Source: an uncultured SAR86 cluster bacterium
Lineage (GTDB): Bacteria > Pseudomonadota > Gammaproteobacteria > Magnimaribacterales > Magnimaribacteraceae
Assembly (NCBI GenBank): GCA_902618945.1
Contig: CACNCK010000010.1
Location: 1 to 49,660, forward strand
Reading direction: 5' to 3'
Length of the DNA stretch: 49,660 nt
In this document: one piece after another, positions 1 to 7,028 of the stretch
How the letters are laid out: every line of letters begins with the position of its first letter
How positions within the stretch are numbered: position 1 is the first letter of the stretch
The notes under the pieces: generated by a model
What the model was told of the DNA's origin: nothing
What the model saw: only the letters and a program-made list of their open reading frames with translations
Databases searched by the model: none
Program-made: the position numbers and the translations under genes

Positions 1-791
1 CCTTCTTTGGTAGGATTGATTACTGCCTTAACCGTATCTATCGCAGCATTAGCAGCGGAAGCAGCAGATGATGCTCCTCTGGCATCTATTACGGCCTTAC
101 CCCTTTGTTGAACTAAAGGTAAATAACTATCTTCGATCCATTGGTTATCATTAATAACTTCAGCAGCACTAGCACCATTAATAGTTGCATTATAAGGATC
201 GGGATACATGGTAGGACTATGATTACCCCAAATGATCATATTTTTTACTGATGAAATTTCTGCTGCTGCTTTCTCAGCTAATTGTGCTTTCGCTCTATTA
301 GCATCAAGAGCGGTCATAGCAAACCACTGTTGTGTAGAATTATTCGCTGAGTTCATTCCAATAAGTGCATTGGTATTAGCTGGATTACCCACCACTAATA
401 TCTTTGCATCCGACTTAGCGAGCTCTCCTATGGCTGCTCCTTGATCCGTGAAAATTCTACCATTTATTTTTAAAAGATCACTTCTTTCTTCAATTTTCTT
501 CCCATCTATAATGATCCCTCTAGGAATACTGCCTACCAAAAGAATCCAATCAGCGTCTTTTACTCCTTCTTTGATGTCAGAGGTAGCGACAAGTTCACCT
601 GTTTGTTCAAAACCACAGTCTATTAATTCCATAATTGTGCCTTGCAACTTATCTACAACTTGAGGTATTTCGATGAGTCTTAAATTTACTTTTGTATCAC
701 GCCCAAAAGTTTCACCGCTTATTAGTCTGGGCAAAAGTGAATAAGCTATTTGTCCCGCTCCACCTGTAACTGCAACATTGATTTCTTTCAT
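1..791 (-). CDS. mdh: Malate dehydrogenase, 3' end cut by window edge
   Basis: NAD-dependent malate dehydrogenase, converting malate and oxaloacetate in the TCA cycle in the cytoplasm. I translated the minus strand from the ATG at 791 and it stays open to base 1, giving 263 codons of a family usually about 325 residues, so the C-terminal fifth lies outside. Visible marks are the N-terminal dinucleotide-binding GGAGQIAYSLL, the active-site-loop arginine in SIPRGIIIDG, NPANTNA and the catalytic-histidine motif WGNHSPTMYPD. An AGGAG sits about 8 bases before the ATG and overlaps the stop of the upstream thiolase-like gene, so the two are probably cotranscribed. No oddity seen in the part present. 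Confidence 0.93.
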   Translation of the reverse strand, partial: MKEINVAVTGGAGQIAYSLLPRLISGETFGRDTKVNLRLIEIPQVVDKLQGTIMELIDCGFEQTGELVATSDIKEGVKDADWILLVGSIPRGIIIDGKKIEERSDLLKINGRIFTDQGAAIGELAKSDAKILVVGNPANTNALIGMNSANNSTQQWFAMTALDANRAKAQLAEKAAAEISSVKNMIIWGNHSPTMYPDPYNATINGASAAEVINDNQWIEDSYLPLVQQRGKAVIDARGASSAASAANAAIDTVKAVINPTKE

Positions 792-801
792 ATATTTCTC
801 C

Positions 802-2361
802 TCATGAATTTGGCTTAAAAATATTTCTTTTTCCATCATTAGAAACTGTACCAAAGGCATTTAGCATATCTTCGCGACACATATATTCTAAAGTAGCTGT
901 ATCCCTTTCAGTGTTTGCAATAAATCTTGTTCCATTTTTAAGCCGACCTATAACAATCCCTTTATCTGGTCCACTTCGTGAATGGGTGATTGTGTAAGTT
1001 TCTACAGAACAATCTCCTTGAGGAGTCTCTGTGAAGTCAGGATTATCTGCTGAATCAATTGTCTTTTGTATATGAGAAGTATTAGCAACTTGGTTCCATT
1101 CGCCTTCAAAAGGCTTTGAGGAAAATATACCTGCACCATGCTTTGTAATGTACCAACCATTCGCAGTCGCTAAACCAAATTTTCCAGGTTCTAATCTCAA
1201 CTTATTCATCAAAGTTGCTATTGAGTTCATAACATAAGCATTTCCTGGACCTCCAAAATAAGGAAGTCCACCGGTAACTGTTAAGCCTCTTGGATCATTC
1301 GGTTCTAAAGATAGTTCTTTCATGGCGATCTGTACTGCAGAGGGAAAGCACGAATATAAGTCTATAAAATCGACTTCATTTATTGAAATATTTGCTAAAT
1401 CAAAGACACTATCGGTACATGCTTTGATTGCAGGTGAGGAATGATAATCAACTCTGTCAGAGACATTCCAGATGTCATTCAAACATGCTCCTGAATACAT
1501 GAATATCCATTTAGATTCAGGAATACCCAGTTCTCTTGCTTTTTTGGCAGACATCATAATCACTGCACAAGATTGATTTACTCGCATTATAGAATTCATG
1601 TACTTTGTGTAGGGAAGACCAATCATTCTATTTTCAGGTTTGACTTCAGCAATTTCTTCAGCAGATCGATGAATAGGGAACCAAGCGTGTTCATTTTTTG
1701 AGGCTATTATTGAAAATTCCTCAAACATTCTTCCCGTATCTTGCATATGTTCCCTGACAGTTTGGTGATTCTTACCTCTTAGTGAATTAGCAAAAAGAGG
1801 ATACACAGAAGAAGGATCAAATAATCCATGAAGTTTCTCATGATCATTTGTTCCGTCTAAAGACTTTCCTATTAATTCAGGTTTGCCTCCTGGATCATCT
1901 GACCAATTTACTTCTAATCCTTGCTTCAATCTACCTACAAAAGTATCAAGAGCTTCACCTCCTGCCAACAAAGCACATTCAATTTGTTCGTCCTTTATTC
2001 TAGTTGCTAATTCATTTAACGCCAATTGAGGAGAATTACCACCTGTTGTAGTATAAATTTCATTTTGGGCGGGTATATTTAATGAATTAGACAAACTTCT
2101 TGGCATATTTGGATAACCCCATAAGTTAGAAGTTGCTGAATCTCTGTGAGGTGTATCTGCTACAAATCTAATCACCGCCACGGTATCAATATGTTCATTA
2201 AGTTGCATTGAGGAACCACAATCTAAAATAGCTTTTTTAGAAACTTCTTTGAGTATTTCTAAGTAGTTAAATCCATTAATACCTCTTTTATCAGTGAGTT
2301 GACTATTTCCGACTAAAACTGGGGTATTATCATTAACGTTTGAATATGAAATATCTGTCAT
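802..2361 (-). CDS. Thiolase-like (SCP-x/acetyl-CoA acetyltransferase family) protein
   Basis: A 519-residue member of the thiolase superfamily, of the long form often annotated as acetyl-CoA acetyltransferase. The C-terminal half carries recognisable thiolase blocks: IDLYSCFPSAVQ, GLTVTGGLPYFGGPGNAY, and a late GRLKNGTRF segment. In the N-terminal half the place where thiolases have their nucleophilic Cys (CxSG context) reads TTTGGNSPQLAL, so the acyl-accepting Cys seems absent. That suggests a non-canonical activity or a partner-dependent role, probably in acyl-CoA metabolism; the substrate cannot be told. It ends 10 bases before mdh on the same strand and is divergent from the PatB-like gene. 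Confidence 0.8.
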   Translation of the reverse strand: MTDISYSNVNDNTPVLVGNSQLTDKRGINGFNYLEILKEVSKKAILDCGSSMQLNEHIDTVAVIRFVADTPHRDSATSNLWGYPNMPRSLSNSLNIPAQNEIYTTTGGNSPQLALNELATRIKDEQIECALLAGGEALDTFVGRLKQGLEVNWSDDPGGKPELIGKSLDGTNDHEKLHGLFDPSSVYPLFANSLRGKNHQTVREHMQDTGRMFEEFSIIASKNEHAWFPIHRSAEEIAEVKPENRMIGLPYTKYMNSIMRVNQSCAVIMMSAKKARELGIPESKWIFMYSGACLNDIWNVSDRVDYHSSPAIKACTDSVFDLANISINEVDFIDLYSCFPSAVQIAMKELSLEPNDPRGLTVTGGLPYFGGPGNAYVMNSIATLMNKLRLEPGKFGLATANGWYITKHGAGIFSSKPFEGEWNQVANTSHIQKTIDSADNPDFTETPQGDCSVETYTITHSRSGPDKGIVIGRLKNGTRFIANTERDTATLEYMCREDMLNAFGTVSNDGKRNIFKPNS

Positions 2362-2452
2362 AATTTAGAGTATTGGGGTTTGCAGTCTAACCACTGAGAC
2401 AGTACTGAGCAATAGGTATCAACCAAAATATAGAGTAATATGATTTTTATTC

Positions 2453-3601
2453 ATGAAATATGATTTTGACCAGATAATATCGAGAAAAGAAACTCATAGC
2501 ACTAAGTGGCTGAAGTTCTCTAATACTGACGTTATTCCCATGTGGATAGCAGATATGGACTTCATTTGTCCTCCTGAGATAACTAGCGCAATGTCTGACA
2601 GAATATCTCAAGGAATTTTTGGTTATTCTGAGATTCCAAGTAGTTTGACAGATGTGTTTGTTGATAATGTAAAAAACAATACTGGATGGTCAATACAAAA
2701 AGATTGGGTTGTCTGGATTCCAGGAGGAGTTGTGGGTTTAAATGTGACTTGTAAAACTATTCTGGCACCTGGAGAAATGGCTATGGTTCCTTCTCCAATT
2801 TATGCTCCATTCACTGAAGCACCTGAAAATATGGAAAGGGGATTTATAAAAACTCATTTATTTGATTCTCAAGGAAGGCTCGAATTTGATATGGAAGCTA
2901 TCGAAACGCTTCTTACAGATGACACTAAGTTATTTTTTCTTTGTAATCCTCAAAATCCAGGTGGAACTGTTTTCAGTGAAGGAGAATTAACAGAAATTTC
3001 TAAAGTTTGTGAAGATAGAAATATTATTGTTTGTAGTGACGAAATACATTCTGATTTAATTTTAGAGGAAGGTCTAGAGCACATTCCTTATGCAAGTTTA
3101 AATAAATATAATGAAGCTAACTCTATTACTATCATGGGTCCTTGCAAGACCTTCAATCTTGCAGGATTTCCCATTGCAGCTGCAATAATACCTAATGCAG
3201 AACTGAGAGAAGATTTTAAGAGGAATACGAAAGGTATTGTTGCCCATATAGATAATATTGCATTTGTAGCTGCAGAAGCAGCTTATAGAGATGCTCAAGA
3301 ATGGTATTTAGAATTGCTACAGTATTTAAAATCTAATAGAAATTTATTACTGGAAAGATTAAATAATTTAGATGGACTCTCCTTAAGGGGACCTGAAGCT
3401 GGATTTTTAGCATGGATAGACTGTAGCGAATCAGGATTAGATAATGCAGCCAATTTTTTTATAGATGAAGCAAGAGTTGGTGTTTATGATGGCGCTTGGT
3501 TTGGAGATAAAAACTATGTGCGTTTAAACTTTGGATGCCCTAAGTCTATACTAGAAGAGGCTATAAGTAGAATAGAAAAAGCCTTTTCACAAAAAAACTA
3601 G
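2453..3601 (+). CDS. PatB/MalY-type PLP-dependent C-S lyase (aminotransferase class I/II)
   Basis: 382-residue fold-type I PLP enzyme. The opening pattern (DVIPMWIADMDF about residues 26-37, then GIFGYSE) is typical of the PatB/MalY cystathionine beta-lyase subgroup rather than of true aminotransferases. The Schiff-base lysine is K232 in GPCKTFNLAGF, the PLP-ring aspartate D196 in CSDEIHSDL, and NPQNPGG lies at about 165-171. The likely reaction is beta-elimination of cystathionine or another cysteine S-conjugate to pyruvate, ammonia and a thiol; the real substrate is not readable. No convincing Shine-Dalgarno precedes the ATG. It is 44 bases ahead of the SDR gene in the same direction. Confidence 0.85.
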   Translation: MKYDFDQIISRKETHSTKWLKFSNTDVIPMWIADMDFICPPEITSAMSDRISQGIFGYSEIPSSLTDVFVDNVKNNTGWSIQKDWVVWIPGGVVGLNVTCKTILAPGEMAMVPSPIYAPFTEAPENMERGFIKTHLFDSQGRLEFDMEAIETLLTDDTKLFFLCNPQNPGGTVFSEGELTEISKVCEDRNIIVCSDEIHSDLILEEGLEHIPYASLNKYNEANSITIMGPCKTFNLAGFPIAAAIIPNAELREDFKRNTKGIVAHIDNIAFVAAEAAYRDAQEWYLELLQYLKSNRNLLLERLNNLDGLSLRGPEAGFLAWIDCSESGLDNAANFFIDEARVGVYDGAWFGDKNYVRLNFGCPKSILEEAISRIEKAFSQKN

Positions 3602-3645
3602 GTTAAGTTAATATGTGCGCCTTAAATTTATAAAGAGGAGATATT

Positions 3646-4560
3646 ATGTCAATTACATTTAATGATCGTGTTGCAATTGTAACAGGTGCAGGTGGAGGAT
3701 TAGGAAAATGTCACGCGTTGGACCTGGCACGAAGAGGCGCTAAGGTTGTAGTTAATGATTTGGGTGGAAATGTAGATGGATCTGATGATGGTTCCTCTAC
3801 TGCAGCAGAAATGGTCGTTGAAGAAATCAAGGCTGCCGGTGGTGAAGCAATCGCTAATGGAGCTAGTGTTACTGATGCAGACCAGGTTAAAGCAATGGTT
3901 GACCAAACCATGGATGCCTATGGTCGCATTGATATCTTGGTTAACAATGCAGGTATTTTAAGAGATAAAAGTTTTTCAAAGGTTGAAGATCAAGATTTTA
4001 GAATGGTTCTAGAAGTTCATCTCATGGGAAGTGTAAATTGTACAAAAGCGGTTTGGGAAATAATGAAAGAGCAGAACTATGGAAGAATAGTAATGACTTC
4101 TTCGTCTAGTGGACTTTATGGTAACTTTGGTCAAACTAATTATGGTTCTGCAAAGATGGGCGTAGTTGGCCTAATGAATACTCTTAAACTAGAAGGAGCT
4201 AAGTACAATGTTAAGTGTAATACTTTGGCGCCATTAGCGGGAACAAGAATGACGGAAAGTTTAATGCCTGAAGACGTAATTGAACAAATTAAGCCGGAAT
4301 ACGTTACTCCTGCAGTCACTTATATGGTTTCCGAAGACGCCCCAACTGGAGTGATTATCGCTGCAGGCGCAGGTGTATTTACAAGAGTGATGATTCATGA
4401 AACTAAAGGTGTCTATCTAGGTACTGGTGATGAATTGACAGCTGAAAATATTGAATCAAGTTGGGATCAAATTTCTGATATGGAAGATGCAACTCTTTGT
4501 TATCAGGGTGGGGACCAATCAATGAAAGCTTTTACCCTCATACAAGAAAGCAAAAAATAA
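3646..4560 (+). CDS. Short-chain dehydrogenase, 3-hydroxyacyl-CoA dehydrogenase type (HSD17B4-like)
   Basis: 304-residue classical SDR. The cofactor loop TGAGGGLG is at about 13-20, the NNAG motif at 100-103, the catalytic Ser in TSSSSG near 153 and the YxxxK pair at Y166/K170. The VNDLGG motif after strand beta-2 and the extended C-terminus resemble the (R)-3-hydroxyacyl-CoA dehydrogenase module of peroxisomal multifunctional enzymes, so a role in beta-oxidation-like acyl-CoA metabolism is likely (inference). A good ribosome site (AGAGGAG) precedes the ATG by about 6 bases. Neighbouring thiolase-like and lactate dehydrogenase genes fit a catabolic region. Confidence 0.85.
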   Translation: MSITFNDRVAIVTGAGGGLGKCHALDLARRGAKVVVNDLGGNVDGSDDGSSTAAEMVVEEIKAAGGEAIANGASVTDADQVKAMVDQTMDAYGRIDILVNNAGILRDKSFSKVEDQDFRMVLEVHLMGSVNCTKAVWEIMKEQNYGRIVMTSSSSGLYGNFGQTNYGSAKMGVVGLMNTLKLEGAKYNVKCNTLAPLAGTRMTESLMPEDVIEQIKPEYVTPAVTYMVSEDAPTGVIIAAGAGVFTRVMIHETKGVYLGTGDELTAENIESSWDQISDMEDATLCYQGGDQSMKAFTLIQESKK

Positions 4561-4609
4561 TACTCCAGAAATAAAATAGCTTTTTGCAGGGTCTTATATT
4601 CAAATTGTC

Positions 4610-5755
4610 ATGCGTTTGAAAGATTGCCATAGCTTCACTGACTTCAGAGAGTTAGCGCGTAGACGCTTGCCTAGCCCAATTTTCAATTATATCGATGGCG
4701 CTGCCGATGATGAGAGCACCTATGATAGAAATACAAAGAGTTTTGAAGACTGTGATCTTGTTCCTAATGTATTACGGGGTGTTCAGGATATTGACATGTC
4801 TGTTGAAATTTTAGGTCAAAGACTAGACATGCCAATTTACTGCTCACCAACAGCATTGCAAAGAGTATTCCATCATCAAGGAGAAAATGCAGTAGCCGCT
4901 GCAGCAGACAAATATGGAACCCTGTTTGGCGTTTCCTCTCTTGGGACTGTAAGCCTCGCTGATGTAAGGAAAAGATACCCAGGACCCCAGTGCTACCAGT
5001 TCTACTTTCATAAAGACAGAGAACTTAACAAAGTGATGTTGGAAAATGCCAAAAATGTGAATGTCGACATCATGATGCTCACTGTCGATACAATCACAGG
5101 TGGAAACAGAGAAAGAGATTTAAAAACTGGATTTTCTATACCATTTAAACTGAGCTTAAATGGCATTTTTCAATTTGCAGTTAAACCAATGTGGGCTTTA
5201 AATTACTTAACTCATGAGAAGTTTTCACTACCTCAATTAGACGATCATGTAGATATGTCTGATGGACCTATTTCGATTGGAAGATATTTTACTGAAATGT
5301 TAGACCCCAATTTAAGTTGGGATGATGTAGCAAGAATGGTTGAATATTGGAATGGACAATTTTGCTTAAAAGGTGTCATGAGCGTCGAAGATGCAAGAAA
5401 AGCAGTTGAAATAGGGTGTACTGGTATTGTTGTTTCTAATCATGGCGGAAGGCAGTTAGATGGAAGTAGGTCACCTTTTGATCAATTAGCAGAAATAGTA
5501 GATGCAGTAGGGGATGATATAGATGTCATAATGGATAGCGGGATACAAAGAGGCACTCACGTGTTGAAAGCACTCTCACTTGGAGCTAAGGCAGTCGGTG
5601 GCGGTAGATTTTATTTATATGCTTTAGCAGCAGCTGGACAAGAAGGAGTAGAGAGAGCTTTAGAACTGATGAAACAAGAAATTGAACGTGATATGAGATT
5701 GATGGGAGTAAAATCTGTAAAAGAACTATCTAGAGAGAATGTTCGATATAGATAG
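4610..5755 (+). CDS. lldD: FMN-dependent L-lactate dehydrogenase / alpha-hydroxy-acid oxidase
   Basis: 381-residue flavoenzyme of the LldD/glycolate oxidase family, oxidising L-lactate or a related 2-hydroxy acid and passing electrons to the quinone pool at the inner membrane. Seen: N-terminal FNYIDGAADDE, SVEDARKAVEIGCTG, the catalytic His in VVSNHGGRQLDG, DSGIQRGTHVLKALSLGA and the FMN-phosphate GGGRFYLYA. Length is normal for the family. The substrate could be lactate, mandelate or glycolate; lactate is the default. Its last 26 bases overlap the end of the convergent arsC-like gene. Confidence 0.87.
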   Translation: MRLKDCHSFTDFRELARRRLPSPIFNYIDGAADDESTYDRNTKSFEDCDLVPNVLRGVQDIDMSVEILGQRLDMPIYCSPTALQRVFHHQGENAVAAAADKYGTLFGVSSLGTVSLADVRKRYPGPQCYQFYFHKDRELNKVMLENAKNVNVDIMMLTVDTITGGNRERDLKTGFSIPFKLSLNGIFQFAVKPMWALNYLTHEKFSLPQLDDHVDMSDGPISIGRYFTEMLDPNLSWDDVARMVEYWNGQFCLKGVMSVEDARKAVEIGCTGIVVSNHGGRQLDGSRSPFDQLAEIVDAVGDDIDVIMDSGIQRGTHVLKALSLGAKAVGGGRFYLYALAAAGQEGVERALELMKQEIERDMRLMGVKSVKELSRENVRYR

Positions 5756-6131
5756 CTTCAATTAATTTTTGTACTTCACATCTTATTTTCTCTATTACTT
5801 TAAGAAATTCAGATTCTTCCATGTCTTTAGGATCAGGAATATCCCACTCAATTCTCTTATCAGCAACTAAATTAGGGCATTCATCTCCGCACCCCATTAA
5901 AATTAGATAATCTATTTTTATACCTTCAAAATCAGAAACATGTTTTGATTTGTGATCTGATAAATGAACTTCTTGTGAACGAAGTAATTTTACTGCCATC
6001 GGATTTACAACACCGCTAGGTTTGGAGCCAGCACTATAGAATTCAATCTCACCTTGAGAAATATTTTTTGCTAAGGCTTCAGCTATTTGGCTTCTGCATG
6101 AGTTTTCAATACATGCAAAAAGAATTTTCAT
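5730..6131 (-). CDS. ArsC-type (thioredoxin-coupled) arsenate reductase / LMW phosphatase fold
   Basis: 133-residue protein with the CX5R loop of low-molecular-weight phosphatases (C7 to R13, CIENSCR) followed by SQIAEAL. A second cysteine pair in MGCGDECPN and the DPKDM motif match thioredoxin-coupled arsenate reductases, which reduce arsenate to arsenite using a cysteine relay. A protein-tyrosine-phosphatase role is the alternative, but the extra cysteines favour ArsC. Its ATG overlaps the TGA of the upstream CBS-domain gene (ATGA), so the two are translationally coupled. No arsenite efflux gene is nearby. The 3' end overlaps lldD on the other strand by 26 bases. Confidence 0.8.
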   Translation of the reverse strand: MKILFACIENSCRSQIAEALAKNISQGEIEFYSAGSKPSGVVNPMAVKLLRSQEVHLSDHKSKHVSDFEGIKIDYLILMGCGDECPNLVADKRIEWDIPDPKDMEESEFLKVIEKIRCEVQKLIEAIYIEHSL

Positions 6132-6553
6132 TTCTTACTGAGGTAATTCAATGAATAGAAAAGATCACGCATCGAAATAACGCCTAACAATATATCCTCC
6201 TCCATCACAGCTAAATGTCTAATTTGATTTTCAACCATTAAATTTACAGCTTCTTCAGATGTTGCATCAGGTGTGGTACTTACAACAGAATTAGTCATTA
6301 TTTGATCAACTGTTCTATCTTCAATATTATCTAGATGATGCGAAATGGTTTTAACGATATCTCTTTCTGTGACTATTCCAATAACATGACTGTGTTCAAC
6401 ATCAGTTTTTTTATCAACAACGATCAAAGCTCCGATTCTATTTTTGTCCATCAATTCACAAGCGTGACCTACTGTTTCCTCTTTATCAATTACAAATACT
6501 TCCCAGTAGCGCTGTCCAGCTAAGTAGTGCTTTACTTTCTTTGATTTACTCAT
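6128..6553 (-). CDS. CBS-domain-pair protein
   Basis: About 141 residues made of two CBS modules (roughly 18-75 and 80-140), seen as VGHACELMDKNRIGALIVVD, HVIGIVTERDIVKTI, IMTNSVVSTTPDATSEEAVNLM and LLGVISMRDL. CBS pairs bind adenine nucleotides and act as regulatory sensors; no catalytic domain is attached. The frame is open to an ATG at 6610, but that would add a hydrophobic, unconserved 19-residue leader read from the tonB promoter region, so I prefer the ATG at 6553. It overlaps arsC by ATGA, which suggests a shared message. Confidence 0.8.
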   Translation of the reverse strand: MSKSKKVKHYLAGQRYWEVFVIDKEETVGHACELMDKNRIGALIVVDKKTDVEHSHVIGIVTERDIVKTISHHLDNIEDRTVDQIMTNSVVSTTPDATSEEAVNLMVENQIRHLAVMEEDILLGVISMRDLFYSLNYLSKK

Positions 6554-6579
6554 TGTGATCTTAAGATTTATAAAAGGTG

Positions 6580-6602
6580 TATAATATAGATATAAACAGG
6601 AG
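6580..6602 (+). promoter_or_regulatory. Putative -10 box and ribosome site for the TonB-domain gene
   Basis: A perfect TATAAT at 6580-6585 is followed by AGGAG at 6598-6602, nine bases before the ATG at 6612. I found no good -35 at 16-18 bases, so only the -10 is supported. The site lies between divergent genes. Confidence 0.4.
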
Positions 6603-6611
6603 TAAACCATA

Positions 6612-7004
6612 ATGTCGTTAAATAAAGTTTATAAACTATCATCAAGAGGCTTAGCTATTTTTATGGCAGTTATATTTGCTTCAAGCATCTCCGCAATTAC
6701 AGATATAGGATATGTTGGAGAAGACGAAACAGAAATAACTGTTGAGAGAAATTATGCAAAGTTACCTTCTTTCCCTAGAAAAGCTTTAAGGCTAGGCAAG
6801 GAAGGTTATGTAATTGTCGAATTTGATGTTGATACAGATGGAGCAGTCTTAGATCCTTATGTTGTTGAAGCTGCACCTCAAGGTGTGTTTGAAAGATCTG
6901 CAATTAAAGCAGTACGAAAATGGGTATATATGCCTCCATCATTTAATGGTCAATCTGTCAAAGCTAACAACGTTCAAGTAAGATTAAATTTTGACCTACA
7001 ATAA
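6612..7004 (+). CDS. Short TonB C-terminal-domain protein
   Basis: 130-residue protein with a hydrophobic N-terminal segment (about 13-29, probable signal peptide or anchor) followed by a TonB C-terminal domain: YAKLPSFPRKAL, GYVIVEFDVDTDGAV, then SAIKAVRKWVYMPP and a final VRLNFDL strand. TonB proteins transmit proton-motive energy to outer-membrane receptors. Here the proline-rich spacer and long periplasmic stalk of true TonB are missing and no exbB/exbD lies nearby, so it may be a periplasmic TonB-domain accessory protein rather than a working transducer. It is 24 bases ahead of the hybrid kinase on the same strand. Confidence 0.8.
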   Translation: MSLNKVYKLSSRGLAIFMAVIFASSISAITDIGYVGEDETEITVERNYAKLPSFPRKALRLGKEGYVIVEFDVDTDGAVLDPYVVEAAPQGVFERSAIKAVRKWVYMPPSFNGQSVKANNVQVRLNFDLQ

Positions 7005-7028
7005 AGTTTTCTAGTATTTCTCTCAAAT

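Noticed and set aside
232-663. Two plus-strand frames of about 70 residues
   Set aside because: They lie antisense to malate dehydrogenase, whose minus-strand reading is clear and conserved; the plus frames have no ribosome site and no family resemblance.
6554-6610. Longer start for the CBS protein at 6610
   Set aside because: The 19-residue addition is hydrophobic, unlike CBS proteins, and reads through the tonB promoter region.
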